This document shows positions 32,555-40,897 of a DNA stretch of 64,000 nt, in pieces. The position numbers and the translations under genes were made by a program. This DNA comes from Phycisphaeraceae bacterium. GTDB lineage: Bacteria; Planctomycetota; Phycisphaerae; Phycisphaerales; UBA1924. The notes under the pieces were generated by a model. It was given only the letters and a program-made list of their open reading frames with translations, ran no database searches and had not been told where the DNA came from. Location: positions 372,001-436,000 of the forward strand of contig JAHBXC010000001.1 of assembly GCA_019636675.1 (NCBI GenBank), in the 5' to 3' direction. Positions within the stretch are counted from its first letter, which is position 1. Each line of letters opens with the position of its first letter.

Positions 32555-33369
32555 GGCGTGGGCGCGTCGTCGTCGCTGGGCGGGGCGATGGGGCCGGTGT
32601 TGCCCGTGAACGGATCGGGCGAGGGCAGCGTCACCGGGGCCTGCTGCGAGGGCATGTTGATCGCGCCCGAAGGGAACATCGACGAGATATCGCTGGAGCT
32701 GCGCACCTCGGCCTGGTTGTACAGGCGCGTCACGGTGGTGAGCGTGTCGAGCGTCGCGATGCGATCACGGGCAACATCCGCGATCCTCGGGTAGAGCGAG
32801 CGGTCGGCGACCTCGGCGGCGCGAGACAGGTGCGCCTTGGCGCCGGCGGTGTCGCCCGTGGATTCCGCGACGGCGGCGAGCCCGAAGAGCCCGTTGAGCA
32901 GGTGCAACTCGTGGCCGCGCGTCTGCGAGGCGGCGTCCACGAGCGTCTGGTAGAGCTCGCCGGCGCGCCTCAGGTTCGACGCGCGCTGTTCGTCGTCGAG
33001 CAGGTCTTCGGGGACATCGCTCGAACCGCCGGGGCGGACCCCGGTCCGAGCCGACGCGAGGTACGCGTCGGCGGCCTCGATGAGCGCCAGCTCGTAGACC
33101 GCGCCCTTCCCGCGATGCTGCTCCGCGACGACGACGAGGTTGTCGGGACTGCCGGCGACGGCGGCGGCGTGGAACTGCGCGTAGGCCTCGTCGTGCGAAC
33201 GCTCCTGGAAACGCGCCCACATGTTCCACGCGGCGTACCCGCCCGACACGACCACGACGACCATCAGGATGGGGGTGCCCCATTTCCTGAGCCACTCGAT
33301 GAAGTCCTGATTGAGACGCGACTCTTCGAGTCCGGCGCCTTCTACGATTGTCCTCTGACGGTCGTCCAT
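32551..33369 (-). CDS. membrane-anchored TPR-like protein (YfgM type)
   Basis: This 272-residue protein has a cytoplasmic N terminus, one membrane helix (about 31-50, WGTPILMVVVVVSGGYAAW), then helical repeats with Ala-rich TPR-like pairs (GELYQTLVDAASQTRG, LLNGLFGLAAVAEST, AKAHLSRAAEVAD) and a Pro-rich acidic tail. The layout matches YfgM/tetratricopeptide proteins that assist periplasmic folding at the Sec translocon. It is coupled by GTGA overlap to the pseudouridine synthase gene. Confidence 0.72.
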   Translation of the reverse strand: MDDRQRTIVEGAGLEESRLNQDFIEWLRKWGTPILMVVVVVSGGYAAWNMWARFQERSHDEAYAQFHAAAVAGSPDNLVVVAEQHRGKGAVYELALIEAADAYLASARTGVRPGGSSDVPEDLLDDEQRASNLRRAGELYQTLVDAASQTRGHELHLLNGLFGLAAVAESTGDTAGAKAHLSRAAEVADRSLYPRIADVARDRIATLDTLTTVTRLYNQAEVRSSSDISSMFPSGAINMPSQQAPVTLPSPDPFTGNTGPIAPPSDDDAPTP

Positions 33370-33411
33370 GGCGATCTGTCGCTCCGAGGGATCTGTTCGG
33401 TGAACGGGACT

Positions 33412-34419
33412 CTAGGTCGCCGGGGGCCCGCCTTCGCTCCCCCCCGTCGCCAGCAGGCGTTCGTCGAACAGCCAGGGCCCGTCCCATGACAGGGCGTCGT
33501 CGGGGATCAGCCGTCGACGGATCCGGAGGGCAAGGTCGTCCAGCCCCTGAGCGCGAACCGCGCTGACCGAGATCGCCGCCCCGGGAATCGCGCCCAGGTC
33601 GGCGCGAACCCCCACGCGGAGCGTCGGCACGCCGGGGGGCGGCTCGACCCAGCCCGACGCGTGGTCGGCGCAGAGCACGACGAGGTCGGCGCCGGCCGCG
33701 GCGCTCGCGGCGAGGTCGATCGCGTCGCGCTCGACCGGGTCGGATGCGTCGCGCACGCCGGGGGTGTCGAGCCAGCGGACGGCGACGGCGTCGAGGTCGA
33801 GCGTCACGCCCACGTGGTCGCGCGTCACGCCGGGCTCGTCGTGCACGATCGAGACGGTGCGCCGCGCGAGCGCGTTAAGCAGAGTGCTCTTGCCGATGTT
33901 GCTCGCCCCGAGCGCGACGACCGTCGGGGGCGTGCGCAGCCGGTTCAGCACGGCGCTCATCGAGCGAACGGCTTCGATCGGGTGGGCCCGCGCGTCCCAG
34001 GAGCGCCAGCGGCCGGGCTGGGCGAGCAGCAGGTCGACGGCGCGCGGGCTGGTCATGAAGGGCAGCGCGTCGAGCGCGAGCGCTTCGAACAGGTCGCACG
34101 CTTCCGGGTGCGACGCGCGAGGGTCGTCGGCGCGGGATCGCTCGCGCATCCCGGCGTGCCGCAGCGCCGCGAGCAGGTCGCGCACGATCATCGCGCCGGC
34201 GTGGGGCATGAGGGTGGCGGACCGCTCGGACCAGCGCGCCACGACGCCGCGGTCCACCCCGGCGAGGTCGCGCAGCTTCGCTTCGCCCACGCGGACGGGA
34301 GCGATGCCCAGCGTCTTGAGCGCGAGGTCGATGTCGCCGCTGAGGGTGACGCCCGCGATCGCCGACGCGCCCGGGGGCGTGTCGAGCGAGAAGACCGCTG
34401 GCGGCGCGCCGTCGTTCAC
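33412..34419 (-). CDS. reduced MnmE (TrmE)-like GTPase
   Basis: This 335-residue protein begins with a TrmE-type N domain (LDTPPGASAIAGVTLSG and MPHAGAMIVRDLLAALR) and has a G domain with G1 GASNIGKS, GVTRDHVG and DTPG. The G4 motif NKxD is missing, the matching place reading VRAD. The C-terminal CxGK motif that MnmE uses in tRNA modification is absent, and the protein is about 120 residues shorter than usual. Either this is the organism's divergent MnmE partner of MnmG (263-2140) or a paralog with another job. GTG 34419 overlaps the coaX stop as GTGA. Confidence 0.75.
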   Translation of the reverse strand: MNDGAPPAVFSLDTPPGASAIAGVTLSGDIDLALKTLGIAPVRVGEAKLRDLAGVDRGVVARWSERSATLMPHAGAMIVRDLLAALRHAGMRERSRADDPRASHPEACDLFEALALDALPFMTSPRAVDLLLAQPGRWRSWDARAHPIEAVRSMSAVLNRLRTPPTVVALGASNIGKSTLLNALARRTVSIVHDEPGVTRDHVGVTLDLDAVAVRWLDTPGVRDASDPVERDAIDLAASAAAGADLVVLCADHASGWVEPPPGVPTLRVGVRADLGAIPGAAISVSAVRAQGLDDLALRIRRRLIPDDALSWDGPWLFDERLLATGGSEGGPPAT

Positions 34420-35276
34420 CGGTCCAGGTCGCGTGCTTCGGTGTGCGGCGCCGGCTCGTCGTCGGAGTCGTCGAGGGTGCGCAGCCAGGACTCGAACGAC
34501 GCGCCGATGCCCCGGAGCGTGAGGTCGTGGACGATGGCGTCGATGAGCTCGTCGGAGCCGAAAATGGTCTGGGCGTCGCCCCCTGTGACCACCACGCGCG
34601 GGTACGCCTCGTACTTCTCGGCGTATCGCTCGGTGAGCAGGCGCACGAGGCCCCGGATCGCGAAGAACACCCCGTTGAGCATCGCTTCGGGCGTGTTCTT
34701 GCCGAAGGGCTCGAGGTCGTCGGCCTCGCCCACGCCCACGGGCGCGGCGAAGGGGACCTCGGGGAGGGCGGAGGTCTTCTCGTGGAGCGCGCCGAGCATC
34801 ATGCGTGCGCCGGGCGCGATCGCCCCGCCGTGGAACACGCCCTGGCCGTCGATGAAATCGACGGTGACGGCGGTGCCGGCGTCGACGATGACGCTCGCTT
34901 CGGGGCGCAGCGCGTACGCGCCGATCGCGTTGAAGAGGCGGTCCTGCCCGACGGTCTGCTCGCCCGACGCGTCGAGGGAGTGGGTGATGTCGATCGGGAA
35001 GTCGCGCCCGGCGACCAGCACCTCGGCGTCGGGGGCGGCGTCGAGCAGCGAGCGCTCGAGCGTCTGCGAGACCGGGCGGTTCACGCTCGCGATGATCGCG
35101 ACGGGCTTCTCGCCCTCGTCGCGCAGCGCCGCGATCTCGGCAAGGAGCGCGTCGAGCAGCCCCTCGCTCGGCGAATTCGGGAGCGAGCCGAGGGAGCGAC
35201 GCTCCTGGCCCTCGAAGCGCGCGAACTGCGTGCGCGAGTTGCCGACGTTGATCGTGAGGACTGGTGTGCCTGACAT
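34416..35276 (-). CDS. coaX: type III pantothenate kinase
   Basis: This 286-residue enzyme phosphorylates pantothenate, the first step of coenzyme A synthesis. Family blocks are present: GQDRLFNAIGAY (pantothenate site), DAGTAVTVDFI (with the second catalytic Asp), GGAIAPGARMML and VVVTGGDAQ. The first phosphate motif, normally DxGNT, reads NVGNS: the N-terminal Asp is Asn10. Activity may be changed. ATG 35276 directly precedes the motif. It lies 17 bases after the aminotransferase gene and is coupled to the MnmE-like gene. Confidence 0.92.
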   Translation of the reverse strand: MSGTPVLTINVGNSRTQFARFEGQERRSLGSLPNSPSEGLLDALLAEIAALRDEGEKPVAIIASVNRPVSQTLERSLLDAAPDAEVLVAGRDFPIDITHSLDASGEQTVGQDRLFNAIGAYALRPEASVIVDAGTAVTVDFIDGQGVFHGGAIAPGARMMLGALHEKTSALPEVPFAAPVGVGEADDLEPFGKNTPEAMLNGVFFAIRGLVRLLTERYAEKYEAYPRVVVTGGDAQTIFGSDELIDAIVHDLTLRGIGASFESWLRTLDDSDDEPAPHTEARDLDR

Positions 35277-35293
35277 GCCGGGGAGTGTAGAAG

Positions 35294-36184
35294 TCAGGCG
35301 AGCGCCGACACACGGGCGGACGCGATTTCGTCGCGGATATCCCCGACAAGGGCGTCGTAGAGCGTGCGGCAGGCCGGGCCGGGGCGCCCGTCCCCCACTG
35401 CCCGTCCGTCGAGGCGGGTGACGCCGGCGACCATGGTGATGGTGCCGGCGAGCATGATCTCGTCGGCGGCGCGGAGCTGGTCGACCGTGATGTCGCGGAC
35501 CTCGATCCCCGGGACGCGTCGGAGGATTTTCGCGCGCGTCACGCCGCGGAGGTTCCAGCCCCGGTCGACCGGCGGCGTGACGATCCGGCCGCCGATGGAC
35601 GCGAAGAGGTTGGTCGAGGACGCTTCGGAGACCACGCCTCCGCGCGCCATAATGGAGTCGTCGGCCGGCTCGGGCGCGTGGGCTGCTTCGAGCGCGTGCA
35701 GCACGTTGCCCATAAGCGAGATCGACTTGATGTGGCAGCGCGTCCAGCGCGTGTCCTCGACGATCGCGGCGTGGATCGCTTTCGGCCCCACGCACGCGCC
35801 GATGCCCGGGAGGGGCACGCAGTAGCCCATCACCGTGGGGCGCGAGATCTCGTCGCCCGGGATGCGCTTGCGCAGGTGGGCGGCCGGCGTGCCGGGCGCA
35901 GGGGAACCTCGGGTGATCTGCCAGTAGACGAACGCGTCGCGCAGGTGGTTGGCGTCGAGGAGTTCCTCGGAGAGTTTCCCGAGGGAGGACGCGTCGAATC
36001 CGTCGATGCGCGACTCCTCGAGCCCGGATCGCATGCGTTCGACATGCAAGTCGAGCCCGTAGACCACGGCGTCGAAGGCGCGGAGACCCTCGTAGAGCCC
36101 GTCGCCGAAGAGGAACCCGCGGTCGAGGGGGTCGATGCGGGCGTGTTCGCGCGCGACGAGTTGGCCGTTGAGGTGGAGGATCAC
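35294..36184 (-). CDS. class IV PLP aminotransferase (IlvE/D-amino acid type)
   Basis: This is a 296-residue fold-type IV PLP enzyme. DRGFLFGDGLYEGLRAF near the N terminus, the PLP Lys in HIKSISLMGN, and the Glu-containing VSEASSTNLF loop are all present. Related enzymes are branched-chain aminotransferase, D-amino acid aminotransferase and 4-amino-4-deoxychorismate lyase; the specific substrate cannot be fixed. The start is GTG 36184. It heads a minus-strand run with coaX and the MnmE-like gene. Confidence 0.9.
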   Translation of the reverse strand: MILHLNGQLVAREHARIDPLDRGFLFGDGLYEGLRAFDAVVYGLDLHVERMRSGLEESRIDGFDASSLGKLSEELLDANHLRDAFVYWQITRGSPAPGTPAAHLRKRIPGDEISRPTVMGYCVPLPGIGACVGPKAIHAAIVEDTRWTRCHIKSISLMGNVLHALEAAHAPEPADDSIMARGGVVSEASSTNLFASIGGRIVTPPVDRGWNLRGVTRAKILRRVPGIEVRDITVDQLRAADEIMLAGTITMVAGVTRLDGRAVGDGRPGPACRTLYDALVGDIRDEIASARVSALA

Positions 36185-36215
36185 GGGGAGAGGATACCGC
36201 GCGGGCGGTCGGCGC

Positions 36216-37199
36216 TCACTCTGTCTTGGCGTTGGCGGCGGCGCGGAGGGCGCGGATCTCGTCGCGTGTGAGTTCCCGCCACTGGCCGAGGGTCACCTGT
36301 CGGAGGCGCAGTGGACCCATTCCGACGCGCGTGAGCTTCTTCACCGGGTGCCCGACCTTGGCGAGCATGCGTCGGACCTGGCGGTTGCGCCCCTCTTCGA
36401 GGGTGAGCTCGAGCATGGTCCGGGTCGCGTCGCGCTTGACGATCTTCATCTGCACATGGGCGGTGCGCTTGGCGCCCACGGTGCGCCCCTCTCGGCGCTC
36501 GGCGAGGAAGACGCCGCGCTCGAGTTCCTCGATCTGGTCGTCTTCGATGCGCCCCCGGACGATGGCTCGGTAGGTCTTATGCACGCCGTAGCGTGGGTGG
36601 GTGAGCCGGTTGGCCAGCTCGCCGTCGTTGGTCAGAAGGACGAGCCCCATGGTGTCGAAGTCCAGTCGCCCGACCGGGAAGAGGCGCACTCCCGAGGGGT
36701 GCTGGACGAGGTCGACGACGGTGCGCCGCCCGTCGGGGTCGAATACGGTGGTGACCGTGGCGCGGGGCTTGTTGAGCATGACATAGATGAGCCGCTCGAC
36801 GGGCCGGGTGGTGTCGAAGTGGAGGCGCATGGGCTCGCCGTCGACCTCGATGCGGTCGGTCCCGGGGACCACGAAAAGGGGCAGCTCGGTGACGCGCTCG
36901 CCGTTGATCGTGACGCGTCCCTCCTCGATGAGCGCCTCGCAGGCGCGCCGAGAGGCGACGCCGGCGTCGGCCATGAACCGCTGGATGCGCACGGCGCCCG
37001 GCCTGGATGCGTCTCGCAGGCCGGCGATGTCGCCGGGGGCGGCCTTGGGCCGGGGCTTGGGCTTGGCGGCGCGGGCCGGCCCGGCTTTCTTGGTCGTCTT
37101 GCCCTTGGGCGCGGGCTTGCCCCCCGAAGAGGCGCGAGGCTTCGTGGGCTTGCGGGGGGACGCGTTGGGGTTGGAGGCGCGGGGCCTGCGAGGGGGCAT
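36216..37199 (-). CDS. RsuA/RluB-family pseudouridine synthase
   Basis: This 327-residue enzyme has a Lys/Pro-rich disordered start (1-60), an S4 domain (about 70-115, RIQRFMADAGVASRRACEALI) and the catalytic block GRLDFDTMGLVLLTND. The C-terminal EEGRNRQVRRMLAKVGHPV is the second signature. RluB/RluE-type enzymes modify 23S rRNA; RsuA acts on 16S rRNA. The lysine-rich start may aid rRNA binding. It lies 31 bases upstream of the aminotransferase gene in the same direction. Confidence 0.93.
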   Translation of the reverse strand: MPPRRPRASNPNASPRKPTKPRASSGGKPAPKGKTTKKAGPARAAKPKPRPKAAPGDIAGLRDASRPGAVRIQRFMADAGVASRRACEALIEEGRVTINGERVTELPLFVVPGTDRIEVDGEPMRLHFDTTRPVERLIYVMLNKPRATVTTVFDPDGRRTVVDLVQHPSGVRLFPVGRLDFDTMGLVLLTNDGELANRLTHPRYGVHKTYRAIVRGRIEDDQIEELERGVFLAERREGRTVGAKRTAHVQMKIVKRDATRTMLELTLEEGRNRQVRRMLAKVGHPVKKLTRVGMGPLRLRQVTLGQWRELTRDEIRALRAAANAKTE

Positions 37200-37278
37200 G
37201 AAGGGATCGTAGGTGGGCCGGGCCGGTCGCCCGGCGCGTTTCGAGGGATCGGGGGTCGCTGGCCGATTTCAGAGGGTG

Positions 37279-38616
37279 ATGAACACCCGCCGCGTTATCA
37301 GTGCACCCTCCGAGGGAACCGTGAAGCCGTCCGCCGCCACTTCTCCGGTAGAGGGCAAGGCGCCTTCTCGGTCTGTCGCGGCGGTGGAAGGTATGTTCGT
37401 GTCGCCTCGAGTGGTGGACGAGGACGCGTTCCTGACCTTCGCCGGGTCGCTGCGCGACGCGACCACCGCCGCGATGGCTGAGCGTGAGACGCTGAAGGCC
37501 GCGACGGTCGAGGTGAAGCGTCTGGCGACGACGCTGGACTCGGAGTGGGGCCCGGCGGGCGCGCGTGTGAAGCGTCTGGCGGCGATCACGCAGGCGCTCC
37601 AGGGCGTGGAGTCGAGACTGGCTCGCGTCGACGAGGCGCTGGCCCGGCTGGGCGAGGCGTCGGCGACGATCGCCAAGGCCGAGCTGGCCGCTGCGAAGCT
37701 CAACGGGCTGATCGAGGAGTCGTCGCGCGAGCGGGAGCGGTTCGCCCACGAGATCGAGACACGGGTGCAGGCGCGCCTGCACGAGCTCGAAGCGATGATC
37801 GAGTCGCGCGCCAGGGCGGCGGAGCAGAGCGGCGCAGAGCGGCTGCTGGCGCTCGAACGAGAGGCGGAGCGACGCGCGACCGAGGTGCAGCGCCGGCTCG
37901 AGGCGGAGCTGGCCCGCGCCTCGACGGCCGCGGCGCAACTGGCCGAATCCGAAGCGGCGCGAGCGTCCGGCGCGCTGTCACGGGCCGTGGAGCGGGCCGA
38001 GGCGCTCGCCCCCCTGCTCGACGCGCGGGCCGCGGACCTTCAGACCAGGACCGACGGCGCGACCCAGCGGATCGCCCTGGCCGCTGAGACCGCGATGCAC
38101 CGGCTGGCCGAGCACCTCGAGCAGCGCGGCGGCGCGCTGCGTGAGAGCGCGATGGACGCCGAGCGCCGCATTGACGCCGTGGGCAAAGAAACGCTCGAAC
38201 TGATCGACAGCGCCGAGCAGCGCATCGGCGTCATGCGCCAGCAGGTGGAAGCGACGCTCGAGCCCCGGCTGCGTGCGCTGGGCGAGGCGCTCGGCGAGGC
38301 GAAATCGCTCACGCGCGAGGGCGGCGATCTGGCCGAAGCGATCGCGCGGGCCGAGGGCGCGAAGGCCGGCGTCGCGAACGCGGCGCGTCACCTCGAGGCG
38401 CTGCGGGCACAGATCGACGAGGCGTCACGCGCCGCGGCGAGGACCGTGCTCGACGCCGCGGAGCAGGTGGATTCGCTCGAAACAAAGCGTGAGGAGCTCA
38501 TGCGTTCGCTGCGCGAGGCGCTGGACCTGTGCGACATCGCGAACGCGAAGCTGCGCGAGACAACCGACGCGGCGAAGCCGAAGCGCGCGCCTCGCGCGAG
38601 CAAGCCGAAGGGCTGA
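37279..38616 (+). CDS. long coiled-coil protein, hypothetical
   Basis: This 445-residue protein is nearly all Ala/Glu/Arg heptads from about residue 60 to 430 (for example VESRLARVDEALARLGEAS and LLALEREAERRATEVQ). There is no signal peptide or membrane helix, and the C-terminal end is basic and Pro-rich. The sequence suggests a rod-like cytoplasmic structural or scaffold protein. ATG 37279 was chosen; the frame is open upstream to 37213 without conserved features. It is convergent with scpA (12-base gap), the only hint of context. Confidence 0.7.
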   Translation: MNTRRVISAPSEGTVKPSAATSPVEGKAPSRSVAAVEGMFVSPRVVDEDAFLTFAGSLRDATTAAMAERETLKAATVEVKRLATTLDSEWGPAGARVKRLAAITQALQGVESRLARVDEALARLGEASATIAKAELAAAKLNGLIEESSRERERFAHEIETRVQARLHELEAMIESRARAAEQSGAERLLALEREAERRATEVQRRLEAELARASTAAAQLAESEAARASGALSRAVERAEALAPLLDARAADLQTRTDGATQRIALAAETAMHRLAEHLEQRGGALRESAMDAERRIDAVGKETLELIDSAEQRIGVMRQQVEATLEPRLRALGEALGEAKSLTREGGDLAEAIARAEGAKAGVANAARHLEALRAQIDEASRAAARTVLDAAEQVDSLETKREELMRSLREALDLCDIANAKLRETTDAAKPKRAPRASKPKG

Positions 38617-38628
38617 GCGGGCGCGCCG

Positions 38629-39606
38629 TCAGGTGAGATCGTCGTCGTCGTCGTCCTCGTCGCCGGCGAACTCGTCGTCCTCGTCCCACGCGTCGGGCTT
38701 CGCGGGCGGCGTGTCGCCAGGCACGGGCGCGTTGACCGACCGGGCGAGCAGCTCGGACGCCGGGGAGGACAGGAGCGCGGGGTCGCGCGCGATCTCGGGC
38801 TTGAGGTCGATCATCACGTCGCTGGCGTCCGGGAGCGTCTTGACGCTGACGACGCCGCACTTCATCAGTTCGAGGAGCGCGAGGAAGAGCCCGATGATCT
38901 CGGGCTTGGATTTGCCGGTCGCCGCGTCGCGCAGAGAGACTGCAGTCGAAGTGCGTGAAGACTCGCGCGGGCCACGCAGGCGTTCGAGCAGGTCCTCGGC
39001 GTGCAGCTCGATGGGCGTCTCCTCGGAGCCGATCTCGTGCGCGCCGAGGGCGATGCGATCGAAGTTGACCGACTCGGCGATGCGCGCGAAGGCGCGTACG
39101 AGGTCGAGCAGGTCGATGTCGTCGGGGTCGATGTCGTCGGCCTCGGTGTGCTGCGCCTGCCGGAGGGCGTCCTTGTCGATGCCTGCCTTCGCGGCGGGGA
39201 AGCGGCGCTCCCACTCAGTTCGCCTGGTGTCGAGCGCGTCGGCGGCGTCGCGGTACTGGCGATAGGCGAGGAGCTGGAGGATCAGTTCAGCGCGCGGGTC
39301 GGCCTCGTCCCCGGGGCGTCGCGCCCGCTCGTGGTCGCTCTGGTTCTCGGACGACTCGCCTTCGGGGGGAGGTGCGATGAGGCGAGATTTGATCTCCATC
39401 AGCGTCGCGGCCATCACGAGGAACTCGGCCGCCGTGTCCACATCGATCCGCTCGAGCCCGCGAAGATGGGCGAGGTACTGGTCGGTGATGGGCGCGATGG
39501 GGATGTCCTCGATCCCGACCTCGTTCTTGCGGATGAGATAGAGCAGCAGGTCGAGGGGGCCCTCGAAGCGGTCGAGCGAGACGACGAAATCCTCGGCGAT
39601 GCGCAC
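38629..39606 (-). CDS. scpA: segregation and condensation protein A
   Basis: This is a 325-residue kleisin of the SMC-ScpA-ScpB condensin. The N-terminal block FEGPLDLLLYLIRKNEVGIEDIPI binds the SMC neck, and AAEFLVMAATLMEIKSRLI is the family signature. The C-terminal winged-helix part (PEIIGLFLALLELMKCG) binds the SMC cap. It is about 70 residues longer than usual because of a charged middle linker and an acidic Asp/Glu tail. The start is GTG 39606. scpB and smc are not adjacent. Confidence 0.93.
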   Translation of the reverse strand: MRIAEDFVVSLDRFEGPLDLLLYLIRKNEVGIEDIPIAPITDQYLAHLRGLERIDVDTAAEFLVMAATLMEIKSRLIAPPPEGESSENQSDHERARRPGDEADPRAELILQLLAYRQYRDAADALDTRRTEWERRFPAAKAGIDKDALRQAQHTEADDIDPDDIDLLDLVRAFARIAESVNFDRIALGAHEIGSEETPIELHAEDLLERLRGPRESSRTSTAVSLRDAATGKSKPEIIGLFLALLELMKCGVVSVKTLPDASDVMIDLKPEIARDPALLSSPASELLARSVNAPVPGDTPPAKPDAWDEDDEFAGDEDDDDDDLT

Positions 39607-39652
39607 GGGCGGGCTCCCTACGGGGCGAGTGGACAGGCCTATCCTACAGCCC

Positions 39653-40810
39653 GTGTCGACACGCCACGCGCCAGCCAGACAAACCCGCGCAACCGACCCG
39701 TCCGCCCAGGCCGACGATCCGGCCCAGACTCCCGGTTCGGGTCAGGGGACGGGCTCGGACACGGTGCTGGATGTCAAGCCGGCCGGGGGGGGAGTGAAGG
39801 ACGAGGGCGAGCGCGACTACCTCGCCGCCTGCCTGCGCGCCGAATCGGACGCGATCCTGAGCGTGCTCGACCGGCTCGACGACCGTGCGTCGCGCGCCGT
39901 CGACCTGTTCGAACGATCGGTCCGCCGCGGCGGGACCATCGTGACCTCGGGCATGGGCAAGTCGGGGCTCATCGGCAAGAAAATCAGCGCGACCCTCGCG
40001 AGTCTCGGCGCGCCCTCGCACGATGTGCACCCTGCCGAGGCGGTCCACGGCGACCTGGGGCGTATCCGGTCGGTCGACTGCGTGCTGGCGCTCTCGTATT
40101 CCGGCGAGACCGAAGAGGTCGTCGCGCTCGCCGCGATGCTCCGGCAGGACGGCGTGGGCGTGGTCTCCATCGTCGGCGGCAAGCGTGGCGAGACCTCTTC
40201 GCTGGCGCGCGTCTCCGATGTCGCGCTGAGCATCGGCGATGTGACCGAAGCGTGCGCCGAGACCCTCGCGCCCACCAGCAGCACGACGGCGACGCTCGCG
40301 CTGGGCGACGCCCTCTCGCTGGCGCTCTCGCGCCGCTTGCTCTTCACGGCCAACGACTTCCGCAAGCGCCACCCCGGGGGCGGGCTGGGCGGGCTGCTGC
40401 GCCCCATCACCGAGATCCTCCGCTTCGTGGTGGGCCAGAACCTGCCCGTGGTCCGCGACAACCTGACCGTCGGCGAGGCCCTCGATCAGGCGAGCGCCCT
40501 GAGCCGGCGCCCGGGCGCGATCATCCTCGTCGACGCGAAGGAACGCCTCTCCGGACTGTTCACCGACGGCGACCTGCGCCGGCTGGTGATGCAGGAGAGC
40601 CGCAAACAGGGCGACCCGCTGGCGCGCCCGATCGCCGAGGTGATGACGCGCACGCCGCGGACGCTCCGCGACGACGCGCTGGTGCGCGACGCGGTCCATA
40701 TGGTGCGCGAGTTCCGTTCCGACGAGATCCCGGTCGTCGACGCGGCCGGTCGCCCGGTGGGCGTCCTGGATGTGCAGGACCTGATCTCGCTCAAGGTCGT
40801 GCGGGACTGA
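39653..40810 (+). CDS. kdsD: arabinose-5-phosphate isomerase (KpsF/KdsD)
   Basis: This 385-residue enzyme converts ribulose-5-phosphate to arabinose-5-phosphate, the entry to Kdo synthesis for LPS. The SIS domain reads GMGKSGLIGKKISATLASLG with the HPAEAVHGDLG block; two CBS domains follow (VGEALDQASALSRR and VRDAVHMVREFRSDEIPVVD). A disordered N-terminal extension of about 60 residues precedes the SIS domain. GTG 39653 was chosen; the earlier start 39599 overlaps the divergent scpA start. It lies 87 bases before the LptC-like gene. Confidence 0.93.
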   Translation: MSTRHAPARQTRATDPSAQADDPAQTPGSGQGTGSDTVLDVKPAGGGVKDEGERDYLAACLRAESDAILSVLDRLDDRASRAVDLFERSVRRGGTIVTSGMGKSGLIGKKISATLASLGAPSHDVHPAEAVHGDLGRIRSVDCVLALSYSGETEEVVALAAMLRQDGVGVVSIVGGKRGETSSLARVSDVALSIGDVTEACAETLAPTSSTTATLALGDALSLALSRRLLFTANDFRKRHPGGGLGGLLRPITEILRFVVGQNLPVVRDNLTVGEALDQASALSRRPGAIILVDAKERLSGLFTDGDLRRLVMQESRKQGDPLARPIAEVMTRTPRTLRDDALVRDAVHMVREFRSDEIPVVDAAGRPVGVLDVQDLISLKVVRD

Positions 40811-40897
40811 GCGCGGGGCGATTTTCGCGCACAGGGGCGGTGGTCCGGCGCTGGGGGCGCCTTCCGGGCCGGGGTTGAGGCCGTACGATCGTCGTCT

